Part shown: positions 55,201-62,528 of the stretch, in pieces | How positions within the stretch are numbered: position 1 is the first letter of the stretch | Layout of the letters: each line of letters starts with the position of its first letter | From: Mycobacterium szulgai | GTDB lineage: Bacteria; Actinomycetota; Actinomycetes; Mycobacteriales; Mycobacteriaceae | Assembly: GCF_002116635.1 (NCBI RefSeq) | Contig: NZ_LQPW01000167.1 | Coordinates: 124,001-188,000, forward strand | DNA length: 64,000 nucleotides | Direction: 5' to 3' | The notes under the pieces: model-generated | Databases searched by the model: none | What the model was told of the DNA's origin: nothing | Seen by the model: only the letters and a program-made list of their open reading frames with translations | Program-made: the position numbers and the translations under genes

Positions 55201-55402
55201 GATGCCCATAGTGCGGCAGGCCGTTGGCAAAGGGCGGGCCATCGTAGAAGACGTACTCCGGGGCGCCGTCGCGGCGGGCGATGCTGGTCCGGAAGGTGTC
55301 GTCGCGAAACCAGTAGTCGAGGACCTCCAGCTCGAGGGCCGAGAAGTCGGGCGCGCCGCCGCCCAGCTTGGGATATGCCCTGGGGTCAGCGTTATCGGTC
55401 AA
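52250..55402 (-). CDS. ileS: Isoleucyl-tRNA synthetase (IleS2/eukaryote-like type)
   Basis: Class I aminoacyl-tRNA synthetase (1050 residues from TTG 55402). The HIGH motif is in PPFANGLPHYGHLLTG, with Tyr in the second place as in the eukaryote-like form linked to mupirocin resistance; KMSKS is in GQKMSKSRRNYP. The editing CP1 domain lies between (TTTPWTLPSNLAVAV, GTGLVHMAPAYGEDD). The TTG start is chosen because it begins LTDNADP, like the M. tuberculosis protein, and follows GGGAG; GTG 55426 is the longest alternative. The C-terminal codons are part of a tandem repeat. Confidence 0.95.
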   Translation of the reverse strand: MTDNADPRAYPKLGGGAPDFSALELEVLDYWFRDDTFRTSIARRDGAPEYVFYDGPPFANGLPHYGHLLTGYVKDIVPRYRTMRGYKVERRFGWDTHGLPAELEVERELGITDKSQIDVMGIAAFNDACRASVLRYTDEWQAYVTRQARWVDFDNDYKTLDISYMESVLWAFKQLWDKGLAYEGYRVLPYCWRDETPLSNHELRMDDDVYQSRQDPALTVGFQVTGGALDGAYLLVWTTTPWTLPSNLAVAVHPDVAYVQVAVGDRRFVLAEARLAAYARELGEEPEVLGSYRGADLLGTSYLPPFAYFMESPNAFQVLSADFVTTEDGTGLVHMAPAYGEDDMATTDPVGIVPVTPVDSKGRFDASVPDYQGQHVFEANTQIIRDLKNQSGPAAVNGAVLLRHETYEHPYPHCWRCRNPLIYRAVSSWFVKVTQFRDRMVELNQQITWYPEHVKDGQFGKWLQGARDWSISRNRYWGTPIPVWKSDDPAYPRIDVYGSLDELERDFGVRPDNLHRPYIDELTRPNPDDPTGRSTMRRIPDVLDVWFDSGSMPYAQVHYPFESDDWFEGHYPGDFIVEYIGQTRGWFYTLHVLATALFDRPAFKSCVAHGIVLGSDGQKMSKSRRNYPDVNEVFDRDGSDAMRWFLMASPILRGGNLIVTEQGIREGVRQVLLPLWNAYSFLALYAPKVGVWRTDSSHVLDRYILAKLAELRDDLTDSMEVCDISGACEQLRQFAEALTNWYVRRSRSRFWEEDVDAIDTLHTVLEVTARLAAPLLPLTTEMVWRGITGERSVHLTDWPRSEELPADADLVAAMDQVREVCSAASSLRKAKKLRVRLPLPKLTVAVEDPQRLKPFADLIGDELNVKQVELTDAIDTYGRFELTVNARVAGPRLGKDVQAAIKAVKAGEGVVNPDGTLTAGPAVLQPEEYSSRLVAADPEFTAALPGGTGLVVLDGTVTPELEAEGWAKDRIRELQELRKTTGLDVSDRIQVVIAVPAERQDWAHAHRDLIAGEILATRFEFGEPADGVEIGDGVRVAISRAGDDALRVAE

Positions 55403-55617
55403 AGTCCGTCGTCTCCCGTGTGCCACGTCAGGCCCGGGGACGACGGTGCGCTGATGCGCAGCCGCCGCGGTACCACCCCGCTTGCCACGCTGAAGCGTGA
55501 CCGCTCAACTTGAGGCTGTGACGGGCCTACCCGTTCGGCTCTACTGGGCCTGGCTGGCTGTTCTTCCGAAGGCTCCCCGGTGATGGCCGGATCGATGCCG
55601 TTGGGTCGATTCTACGG
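55403..55617 (-). promoter_or_regulatory. T-box riboswitch of ileS (translational type)
   Basis: The conserved T-box GGGGTGGTACCGCGG is the reverse complement of 55466-55480. Downstream of it, GACGACGG (complement of 55406-55413, containing the ileS Shine-Dalgarno region) can pair with CCGTCGTC (complement of 55439-55446), a hairpin that would hide the ribosome site when tRNA-Ile is charged. Upstream, the leader holds a short stem I region with an AUC triplet as possible Ile specifier (GGCCAUCACCGGGG, near 55580). This matches the ultrashort ileS T-boxes known in mycobacteria. Confidence 0.9.
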
Positions 55618-55620
55618 CTC

Positions 55621-55669
55621 CAAGGGGCTACCTGGCCGCAGGCGGTACCTGCAGCCGGGTAACCCCTTG
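55621..55669 (-). terminator. Long hairpin after the Rv1535-like gene
   Basis: Outer arms CAAGGGG(C)TACC (55621-55632) and GGGTAACCCCTTG (55657-55669), with an inner GCAGG/CCTGC stem (55638-55652), form a near-continuous 49-nt hairpin. It lies 25 bp after the stop codon and before the ileS leader. There is no T-run. It probably ends the M-box transcript. Confidence 0.6.
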
Positions 55670-55693
55670 TAGCCGGGCTTGGTCGTTCATCGA

Positions 55694-55942
55694 CTAGGCC
55701 TGGATTTCGAGGATCCCAGCCCGCCACAGCGCTGCGTACATGTGGCGCAGCGGAACGGTCAGCAACCGGGCCGCCCCGTCGACCAGCGGGTCGCCACCGG
55801 CGCCGAAAGGCTTGCTGTCGGTCCGGCGCGCCGCCTTCTTGGGCGCGGGCGCGGGAACCTCGATGGGCGCGGTGTCGCGCACGACGTGCAGCTTGGGCGC
55901 GGCGGTTACGGTTACTACTTCGTCGTACAGAACAGCGGTCAT
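55694..55942 (-). CDS. Small protein under M-box control (Rv1535-like)
   Basis: An 82-residue soluble protein (MTAVLYDEVVTVTAAPKL at the start) with a Pro/Ala/Lys centre (VPAPAPKKAARR) and an amphipathic C-terminal helix (LLTVPLRHMYAALWRAG). It has a strong ribosome site, TAGGAGG, and the position and N-terminus of M. tuberculosis Rv1535, a short protein of unknown function. It lies behind an Mg2+-sensing M-box leader, so it is expected to be made at low magnesium. No membrane segment is evident. Confidence 0.85.
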   Translation of the reverse strand: MTAVLYDEVVTVTAAPKLHVVRDTAPIEVPAPAPKKAARRTDSKPFGAGGDPLVDGAARLLTVPLRHMYAALWRAGILEIQA

Positions 55943-56051
55943 GATCGCCTCCTAGCGGGGAATCAAGCGGAACATCTGAGCTACTGGGACTGGCTTGGTT
56001 CCGTCCCGTAGCGGTTCCGATCTAGAGGCGCTTGGCGTCTGCGATGACGAC

Positions 56052-56132
56052 TCAGCGAAGAGCAGCGCGGCAGAGATCGGTTCGGGACGAAACGGCGCCC
56101 GGATATCGATCCGGACTATCACTGGAACTCAT
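56052..56132 (-). CDS. Possible 26-residue upstream ORF in the M-box leader
   Basis: Between the M-box and the Rv1535-like gene, an ATG (complement 56130-56132) follows a very strong ribosome site GGAGGTGAGG (complement 56137-56146) with 4-nt spacing. It encodes MSSSDSPDRYPGAVSSRTDL and six further residues, ending at TGA 56052. The Shine-Dalgarno is better than those of most genes here. Its translation could influence Rho access or downstream initiation. Coding status is inferred only. Confidence 0.4.
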   Translation of the reverse strand: MSSSDSPDRYPGAVSSRTDLCRAALR

Positions 56133-56232
56133 GCGTCCCTCACCTCCTCATGGCCACACCGCGTGCGGACAACCGCACGATTTACGCGCGCACAAAGGAG
56201 CACAGGAAAGACCGACGACCGCCGGAAAATCC

Positions 56233-56400
56233 GCACCCCTCTCGTCAGAGCTTTGGCACCACACGACGTGTCCGATAAATCGGAAGCCACCTGGGCTCAA
56301 CCCTTAAGCCGGGAGGAGCTGTCCTGACCCGGGGCGTCTTTCGACGTTCGGGGTCAGTGGCCTGTGTTCGTGTAGCCGCCTCACCTAACGAGGTGCTTAC
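56233..56400 (-). promoter_or_regulatory. M-box (ykoK) magnesium riboswitch
   Basis: The leader RNA matches the M-box consensus in order: CGTTAGGTGAGGCGGCTACA (from about 56390), ACACAGGCCACTGACCC, GAACGTCGAAAGACGCC and GGGTCAGGACAGC, and finally GTGGTGCCAAAGCTCTGACGA (near 56240-56262). It binds Mg2+ and reduces expression when Mg2+ is plentiful. M. tuberculosis has an M-box ahead of Rv1535. About 290 nt follow before the Rv1535-like start, containing a possible upstream ORF. Confidence 0.92.
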
Positions 56401-56407
56401 CGGACCG

Positions 56408-56436
56408 ATGATGCACGACCCATCCGACTCGGTCAA
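56408..56436 (-). promoter_or_regulatory. Putative sigma-A-type promoter of the M-box transcript
   Basis: On the minus strand, TTGACC (complement 56431-56436) is followed after 17 bp by CATCAT (complement 56408-56413), placing a start near 56400, just before the first M-box stem. The -35 is a good match; the -10 is weak. The remaining sequence to the TetR stop (56437-56576) shows only a 6-bp inverted repeat GGTCAG/CTGACC at 56496-56518, a possible weak terminator or operator. Confidence 0.5.
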
Positions 56437-56576
56437 CGTGATCGAGGCCCTGTGTCCGAATCTTTACGCTTTCACTAGGCCCACTGACAGCAATTGGTCA
56501 GGTTTGTGGCCTCTGACCTGGTGTTATGGACGTCACAGTCAACCGTGTGAATCACGTAAGAATCGTCGCTGTGAGG

Positions 56577-57215
56577 TCACGACGGGCGCGGGCGCAGCCC
56601 GTCGAGCACCAGCGAAACGACGAAATCCGCGACGTCGGCCGCGCCGACGTCGTCGTCGGTGTTCAGGCGCCGATGCGCCAGTTGGCCCACCAGCGCGGCC
56701 ACGGTGTAGGCGACCATCCGCGGTGGGGCTGCCACCACCTCGCCACCGTCTTGAGCAGCTACGACAAAGATTTCGATGTCGTCGATGAACCGCTCGTAGA
56801 TCCCGCCCAGGTGCTTCTCGAATCGGTCGCCGAGGGCGTAGGCGTCGCGGAAGAGCAGCTTCACCGTGGCCTTGTCGGCTTCGAAAAACTCGAACGTCGC
56901 CTGCACAGCGGCTTGTAACAGGCTCCGGAACGGCGCTTCGCCCCCGGTCAACGACGACAACGCCGCGGTCAGATGTGCCCGCAACGCGTCTTCCTCGACG
57001 GCCATCAACGCATGGAATAGGTCATCTTTGGAGTCGAAATACCAATAGACCAAGCCGTAGGCCATGTCGGCCTGCTTGGCGATGTCGGCGATGGTGGTGG
57101 CATGAAAACCCTTGGCGGCGAACACTTCTTTGGCCGCGGCCATGATCTCCTCGCGCCGCTGCAACTTCTCTTCGTCGCTGACCGCACGCCGGCGCCGGGT
57201 ACCGGCGCTGCTCAC
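56577..57215 (-). CDS. TetR-family transcriptional regulator (Rv1534-like)
   Basis: A 212-residue regulator. The DNA-binding helix-turn-helix is at about 15-60 (FAAKGFHATTIADIAKQADM, AYGLVYWYFDSKDDLFHALM). The C-terminal ligand domain contains ATFEFFEADKATVKLLFRDA, typical of the TetR_C group near acyl-CoA metabolism genes. Located 6 bp after the stop of the nitronate monooxygenase gene, so likely co-transcribed. It may control the monooxygenase and thioesterase genes; inference from position. Confidence 0.88.
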   Translation of the reverse strand: MSSAGTRRRRAVSDEEKLQRREEIMAAAKEVFAAKGFHATTIADIAKQADMAYGLVYWYFDSKDDLFHALMAVEEDALRAHLTAALSSLTGGEAPFRSLLQAAVQATFEFFEADKATVKLLFRDAYALGDRFEKHLGGIYERFIDDIEIFVVAAQDGGEVVAAPPRMVAYTVAALVGQLAHRRLNTDDDVGAADVADFVVSLVLDGLRPRPS

Positions 57216-57221
57216 TTCACG

Positions 57222-58349
57222 TCACCTGTCAACGAGACCCTCGAGCTGCCCGATCGTATCGATGAACTCCTCGACCATCTCGAGCACCACCGAGCGCGTC
57301 GGGCGCACGCGCTGCAGCGAACCGACTACCTGACCGACGAAGTAGGTCGCCAGCTCACGAGCCTTGGCGCCGGGCTGCCCCGCCGCCTGGTTGATGCGCA
57401 ACTGGGGCTCATTGATCAGCGCGTTCTGCAGCGGCATGCCAAGGGGCTTGGGTGTGTCGGGCCGCTCCCACTCGTCGGTCCAGGCCGTACGCAGCATGCG
57501 TGCGGGCTTACCGGTCATCGATCGGGACCGCACCGTGTCCGACGAACTCGCGGCCAAGAACTTGTCCTTGACCACCGGCGGCGTCTCGGCTTCTTCGGTG
57601 GTCAACCACACCGAGCCACACCACACACCTTCGGCGCCCAGCGCCAGGGCCGCGGCGATCTGGCGGCCGCGCGCGATGCCGCCCGCGGCCAAGACCGGCG
57701 TCGGGGCCACTGCATCCACCACTTCTGGAACCAGCACCATGGTCGATACTTCGCCGGTGTGGCCGCCGGCTTCGGTGCCCTGGGCGACGATCAGGTCCAC
57801 GCCCGCGGCCGCGTGTCGTCGTGCGTGTTCGGTGGTGCCGGCGAGGGCGGCCACCAGCACATCCCGCTCGTGCGCCCGCTCGACCAGGTCGTGCGGCGGC
57901 GGCCCGAGCGCGCTGGCGATCAGCCGGATGTCGTGGGCGAAGGCCACCTCCAGTAGCGGCTCGTAACCCTTGGGTGAGATGTTGAGCCCGCCGCCACCGG
58001 CAGCCACGCGCTCGTCGGCCGGTGCGACAATTCCGTACCGGGCCAAAAGATCTTCGACGAACGCGCGGTGCTCCTCGGGCAGGAGGTCCTGGACCTGCTT
58101 TGCGTTGATTCCGCCTTGCTCGGCGCCAACGTACTTGGGCGGCAACAACAGATCGACGCCGTAGGGCTTGCCGCCGGTCTGCTCCTCGATCCAGGTGAGT
58201 TCGCTATCGAGCCTTTTGGGGCTGTGCGCGACGGCGCCGAGCACACCGAACCCGCCGGCGTTGGTGACCGCGGCCACGACATCGCGGCAGTGACTGAAGG
58301 CGCAGATGGGAAACTCAACACCGAGCAATTCGGCGACTCTGGTTCGCAT
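57222..58349 (-). CDS. Nitronate monooxygenase / NPD-family FMN oxidoreductase (Rv1533-like)
   Basis: TIM-barrel FMN enzyme (375 residues, as in Rv1533) that oxidises nitronates or reduces enoyl-type substrates. N-terminal AELLGVEFPICAFSHCRD and TNAGGFGVLGA, phosphate-binding QGTEAGGHTGEVSTMVLVPE and VLAAGGIARGRQIAAALALG. ATG 58349 (MRTRVAELL) is chosen; upstream codons overlap the promoter region shared with the divergent thioesterase. Confidence 0.9.
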   Translation of the reverse strand: MRTRVAELLGVEFPICAFSHCRDVVAAVTNAGGFGVLGAVAHSPKRLDSELTWIEEQTGGKPYGVDLLLPPKYVGAEQGGINAKQVQDLLPEEHRAFVEDLLARYGIVAPADERVAAGGGGLNISPKGYEPLLEVAFAHDIRLIASALGPPPHDLVERAHERDVLVAALAGTTEHARRHAAAGVDLIVAQGTEAGGHTGEVSTMVLVPEVVDAVAPTPVLAAGGIARGRQIAAALALGAEGVWCGSVWLTTEEAETPPVVKDKFLAASSSDTVRSRSMTGKPARMLRTAWTDEWERPDTPKPLGMPLQNALINEPQLRINQAAGQPGAKARELATYFVGQVVGSLQRVRPTRSVVLEMVEEFIDTIGQLEGLVDR

Positions 58350-58408
58350 TTCGTGGACGCTAAAAGCTATTGATTGATATGTCAATCGAGTCCGGTAGCC
58401 TACCCGCT

Positions 58409-58843
58409 ATGGCCGAGCCGTTGACCGCCGCAGAGCAGCACAAGCGCCGTCAGGCGGTACGCGATCTGATGCAGAGCACACCGTTCATCGGCGGGCTCGG
58501 CCTCGTCTTCGAACGCTACGAACCCGACGACGTGACGATCCGGCTGCCGTTCCGCGAGGACCTCACCAATGACGGCATCTACTTTCACGGCGGGGTGATC
58601 GCCTCGGTGCTCGACACCGCCGGTGCCGCCGCCGCGTGGTCGAACCACGACTTCGACAAGGGCATGCGCGCCTCGACCGTCGCGATGAGCATTCAGTACA
58701 CCGGCGCCGCCAAGCGGTCAGATCTGCTCTGCCAGGCGAGAACCGCGCGGCGGCGCAAGGAACTCATCTTCACCGAGATCACCGCCACCGACCCGGACGG
58801 CAATGTCGTGGCCCATGCCGTGCAGACCTACCGGATCGTCTGA
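58409..58843 (+). CDS. PaaI-family hotdog thioesterase (Rv1532c-like)
   Basis: A 144-residue single hotdog domain: FIGGLGLVFERYEPDDVTIR, then the active-site helix IYFHGGVIASVLDTAGAAAA with HGG, and STVAMSIQYTGAAKRSDLLC. Hydrolyses acyl-CoA thioesters, perhaps of aromatic or branched acids. ATG 58409 gives the M. tuberculosis length. Divergent from the nitronate monooxygenase gene. Confidence 0.9.
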   Translation: MAEPLTAAEQHKRRQAVRDLMQSTPFIGGLGLVFERYEPDDVTIRLPFREDLTNDGIYFHGGVIASVLDTAGAAAAWSNHDFDKGMRASTVAMSIQYTGAAKRSDLLCQARTARRRKELIFTEITATDPDGNVVAHAVQTYRIV

Positions 58844-58927
58844 ACCCCAAGGCTTTACACCTTCGCCCAACGTGCACTCAGGGTGAAAAAATCGCCAAAA
58901 TGTCGCAGTGATTACACGCTCGGCGAG

Positions 58928-59503
58928 CTACTGGGGCGAGACGCCGTCCGGCGGCCAGCTCGCAACCCCTTCTTCCAGCGGGACCTGCAGACTCTTCAGC
59001 AGCGACGCCACCATCCGCCAAGAGCCTATGGCCGTAACGAGTTCGATGAGAACCGTTGTGTCACCCTGCAATTCGCGCTCACAGGCGGCCCAGCTCTCCG
59101 CACTGACCGCGCCGTCGCGCACGACGTCGTCGGTGGCCGCGAGGACGGCGCGCTCGGTCGCCCCGAAGCCGGAATAGCTTTGCCAATCCCGCACCCCGAG
59201 CAGGTCCTCGGCCGTCACGCCGAGCCCGGACGCCACGCGCCAGTGCTGGGTCCATTCGTAGTCGCAGGCGGTGAGCCAGCCGATGCGCATGATCACCAGT
59301 TCGCGCAATCTGGGTTCCAGCGCACCGTGCCACAGCATCGTGGCGAGCAGATCATTGAATGTCCGCGCCAGCCGTGGATGGTTCAGCAGAACCTGAAAGA
59401 TGCTGAGGTCGGCCATGTAATCGGGCACACCGGCTTCGTCGGCCGCGGCTTTGGCCTCGGCGACCGGCAACAGGGGCACCCGGGTCGGCTTCATGGATGT
59501 CAT
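58928..59503 (-). CDS. Carboxymuconolactone decarboxylase/AhpD-like protein (Rv1531-like)
   Basis: A 191-residue all-helical protein of the CMD/AhpD-like superfamily. Core motif: LRELVIMRIGWLTACDYEW followed by Q-H, with one Cys in place of the AhpD CxxC, so it is unlikely to be a thiol peroxidase. Its ATG overlaps the adh stop (ATGA), giving tight coupling. An 84-bp gap separates its stop from the convergent thioesterase gene. Function unknown. Confidence 0.85.
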   Translation of the reverse strand: MTSMKPTRVPLLPVAEAKAAADEAGVPDYMADLSIFQVLLNHPRLARTFNDLLATMLWHGALEPRLRELVIMRIGWLTACDYEWTQHWRVASGLGVTAEDLLGVRDWQSYSGFGATERAVLAATDDVVRDGAVSAESWAACERELQGDTTVLIELVTAIGSWRMVASLLKSLQVPLEEGVASWPPDGVSPQ

Positions 59504-60603
59504 GGTGTGAGCACTCCGTGTATCGGCGGCAGGGCGTCGCGTTCTCCGGCCATGGTAGCCAGCAAATCCTCGGCAGCTTCGAAGCGCACGCAACGGCGTG
59601 GCACGCTTTCGAAGGGGTAGCGACCAGAACGCAAGAGGTCGAGAGCGGCCCGGTAGGCGGGGGTGTCCACGCCGAGGGCGCCGATCACCCGTAGCTCCTT
59701 GACCACGACCACGTCGGGGGAAAATCCCGGCGCGCCGCTGCCGAAGCCGCGCGTTCCGGCGACGACGACGGTTCCGGCGGGACGCGCCAGTGCGATGGCT
59801 TGGGCGAACGCCGCCGGCGCCTTCGCAGTCACGTCGACCACGACGTCGGCCAGCCCGCCGGTCGCGCGCGACAGGGCGGCCACCGGATCCTCGACCGTCA
59901 CGTCGACGGCCAGGTCAGCTCCGAACTGCGCGGCCAGCGCCAATCGCTCGGCGTCACGCGGACCCGCTCCGGTCACCAGCACGAATCCCGCACCCGCCTC
60001 TTTGGCCGCGGCAGCGGCGCACAAGCCCCGGATACCCGGGCCCAGAACCGCGACGACATCACCGGTCTTAGTACCCGGAACGGTTGCGCCCCAACGTATT
60101 CCAGCGCCCAGCGGGTTGAACAGCGTAGCCACTTCGGGGCGCAGGTCACCGCTCACCGGCAACACCATGGAATCGGGTGCCAGATACTGGTATTCGGCGT
60201 AGCCGCCCCACAGTCCGGGAGGGCGGTCAGCCGGAATGAAACCGTACATGTCGGCGAGACCGTGGCGAATGCAGCGCCGGTACTCCCCCGAAAGACACTG
60301 CGCGCATTGGCGACAGGACTGGAACACCTCGACGGCCACCCGGTCGCCAGCGGACACGCCCCAGCGCTGGGCCGCTCGGGCTCCGATCACCTCGATCGTC
60401 CCGACCGTTTCGTGGCCGGGCACGAACGCAAAGCCGCCAGAGAGCTCGCCGGTGTACTGCTCGTGATCGGTCCCGCACAGCCCGCAGGCCTCGACCCGCA
60501 CCAATGCGTCGTCAGCGCCGATATCTGGAAGTCGAAACTCGCGAGCGACCAAGCTGCGCGGGGCGTCCAGCACCAATGCCCGCGCAACCGAGCCGTCCGG
60601 CAT
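59500..60603 (-). CDS. adh: Zinc-containing alcohol dehydrogenase (Rv1530-like)
   Basis: A 367-residue MDR-family dehydrogenase. The GroES-like domain has catalytic zinc ligands in ACGLCGTDHEQYTG and FVPGHETVGTIE, and the structural zinc block CRQCAQCLSGEYRRC with four Cys. The Rossmann fold has VAVLGPGIRGLCAAAAAKEA. NAD(P)-linked oxidation of an alcohol; the natural substrate is unknown. Starts 4 bp after the fadD24 stop and overlaps the next gene (ATGA). Confidence 0.92.
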   Translation of the reverse strand: MPDGSVARALVLDAPRSLVAREFRLPDIGADDALVRVEACGLCGTDHEQYTGELSGGFAFVPGHETVGTIEVIGARAAQRWGVSAGDRVAVEVFQSCRQCAQCLSGEYRRCIRHGLADMYGFIPADRPPGLWGGYAEYQYLAPDSMVLPVSGDLRPEVATLFNPLGAGIRWGATVPGTKTGDVVAVLGPGIRGLCAAAAAKEAGAGFVLVTGAGPRDAERLALAAQFGADLAVDVTVEDPVAALSRATGGLADVVVDVTAKAPAAFAQAIALARPAGTVVVAGTRGFGSGAPGFSPDVVVVKELRVIGALGVDTPAYRAALDLLRSGRYPFESVPRRCVRFEAAEDLLATMAGERDALPPIHGVLTP

Positions 60604-60607
60604 GGCT

Positions 60608-62383
60608 CTAAGCGTCCAAGCGGCTGAACTCGCGTTGCCGGTAGAGCTCGACACACTGTGCGCGCCTGATCTTGCCGCTGGTGGTGATCGGAATCGACCC
60701 GGGCGATACCAGCACGAGGTCGGCCACGCTCAGTCCGTGCGACTTGTAGATCGCCGCGTTCACGTCTTGCTTGATGACGCGTAGCCGGTCCTTGGCATCC
60801 TCGTCGGTGTCGCCGCGCTTCTTGACTTCGACGATGGCAACCAGCTTCTCGGCGCTACCGTCCGGAACCCCGATCGCCGCGCAGCGGCCCGCGGTAATCT
60901 CCTGGATCGTCGCCTCGATGTCGTCGGGAGAGTGGTTGCGCCCGTAGATGATCAGCAGATCCTTGATGCGTCCGAGGATGTACAGTTCGCCGTCGGACAA
61001 GAAGCCCGAATCTCCGGTTCGCAGCCAGGGGCCTTCGGGCGTGCCCTCCACCGGGTTGGCGATCTTTGCGCCGAAGGTGCGGTCGGTCTCTTCGGCTTTC
61101 TGCCAATAGCCGGCCGCGACGTTTTCTCCGTGCACCCAGATCTCGCCGACCACTCCGTCCGGGCATTCGGTGCCCGTGTCGGCGTCGACAATGCGCACCG
61201 CCAGCGACTTCGGTTCACCGTAACTGACCAGCGGGGTGCCGCTTTCGGTCGACGACGGGACGGCTTGGCCGGCAGGCAGTTTCTCGGATTCGAAGTAACC
61301 GATCTTGGGTGGTTCAGTCGCGGTACGGGTCGCGATGTACACCGTCGCTTCGGCCATCCCATACGCGGGCCGCAGTGCCTTGGCGGGAAAGTTGAAGGGG
61401 GCGAACCGATCGGCGAAACGCTTGAGGGTGGCGGGCTGCACTCGCTCGCTGCCGTCGAGAATGCTGTGTGCGCCACTGAGATCGAGCCCGACCATGTCCT
61501 CGTCCGACGTCTTGCGCACCGCCAGCTCGAACGCGAAGTTCGGTCCGCCCGAAGCCGTACAGCCGTGACGCGCGAGCAGTTGTATCCAGCGGGCCGGTCG
61601 CTGCAGGAATCCCACCGGACTGGTCAGCACGGTGGGCTTCCCGATAAGGATCGGCATGATGGCTCCCAACAGGAGGCCCATGTCGTGATACAGCGGCAGC
61701 CAAGACACCACCGTGAGGTCGGATGGGACCACTCCCCCCTCGCCGGCAAAGAAGTCGGCGACCATCTGGGCGAAATTGGCGAAGACGTTCTTGTTCGTGA
61801 TGCCCACCCCGGCCGGCGCCCGGGTGGAGCCCGAAGTGTATTGCAGATATTGGATCTCCGGCGCGTCCTTAACGCCACGCGAGCCACCCGGCCGCGGCCG
61901 TGCATCCAGGTCCAGCAAATCAAGTTCGACGAGTGCCGGTGTGTTTTGTCCGGGATGCGGCTGCGCGTGCGGGGCGACATTGTCGACGACGGCCGACGTG
62001 GTCAGCAGGACAGTCGGCGACGTGTCGCTCAGCACCGAAATCGTCCGCTCATCGTGGGCGCCGCCGTAGGGCACCGTCAGCGGAACGGCGGTGAATCCGG
62101 CCTGCAGGGCACCCAGAAATCCGACGATGTATTCGAGGCCCTGCGGCGCGAGGATGACTGCCCGATCACCGGTCGAGCCGCAATCCTTGATCTGATCGGC
62201 AACGTTGAGCATTCGCCGATACAACTGTGACCACGTCAAAGTCTGGGCAACGCCGTCCCAATCTTGCTCGTAATCGATGTAGGTGATTGCCGCATCGTTG
62301 GGGTTGAGACTGGCGCGCTCGCGCAGCACAGAGGGAATGGAAGAGCCGACCACGTGCAGCAACACTACCTGTTTCGCCTTCAC
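60608..62383 (-). CDS. fadD24: Fatty acyl-AMP ligase (FAAL)
   Basis: A 591-residue FAAL-type adenylating enzyme from GTG 62383. Motifs: P-loop QYTSGSTRAPAGVGITNKN, YHDMGLLLGAIMPIL, AYGMAEATVYIATR and WLRTGDSGFLSDGELYILGR, followed by IYGRNHSPDDIE. FAALs load fatty acyl-adenylates onto a partner polyketide synthase without CoA. The divergent pks5-like gene 145 bp away is the obvious partner. Heads the fadD24-adh-CMD operon. Confidence 0.92.
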   Translation of the reverse strand: MKAKQVVLLHVVGSSIPSVLRERASLNPNDAAITYIDYEQDWDGVAQTLTWSQLYRRMLNVADQIKDCGSTGDRAVILAPQGLEYIVGFLGALQAGFTAVPLTVPYGGAHDERTISVLSDTSPTVLLTTSAVVDNVAPHAQPHPGQNTPALVELDLLDLDARPRPGGSRGVKDAPEIQYLQYTSGSTRAPAGVGITNKNVFANFAQMVADFFAGEGGVVPSDLTVVSWLPLYHDMGLLLGAIMPILIGKPTVLTSPVGFLQRPARWIQLLARHGCTASGGPNFAFELAVRKTSDEDMVGLDLSGAHSILDGSERVQPATLKRFADRFAPFNFPAKALRPAYGMAEATVYIATRTATEPPKIGYFESEKLPAGQAVPSSTESGTPLVSYGEPKSLAVRIVDADTGTECPDGVVGEIWVHGENVAAGYWQKAEETDRTFGAKIANPVEGTPEGPWLRTGDSGFLSDGELYILGRIKDLLIIYGRNHSPDDIEATIQEITAGRCAAIGVPDGSAEKLVAIVEVKKRGDTDEDAKDRLRVIKQDVNAAIYKSHGLSVADLVLVSPGSIPITTSGKIRRAQCVELYRQREFSRLDA

Positions 62384-62528
62384 CGCAACCCCGGTTTGCC
62401 CGCCCCAGCACCTGCCGCACCCCCGCCGGACAAAACGTCGGCGCGTTGCTCCCCGATCTGATGGCCCTGAGCAGGGAAGATGGCCGTCAAGACCGAGCGC
62501 TGCACGCAATTGCCGAGGGGATCAAGCC
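62384..62528. other. Divergent intergenic region fadD24/pks5
   Basis: 145 bp between the two start codons must hold both promoters. I see no clear dyad or hairpin. GAGGGGATCAAGCC just before ATG 62529 supplies a ribosome site for pks5. Confidence 0.6.

Noticed and set aside
54044..55513. 489-codon open frame antisense to the ileS 5' half and T-box
   Set aside because: No motif or ribosome site, and it crosses the conserved T-box RNA structure.
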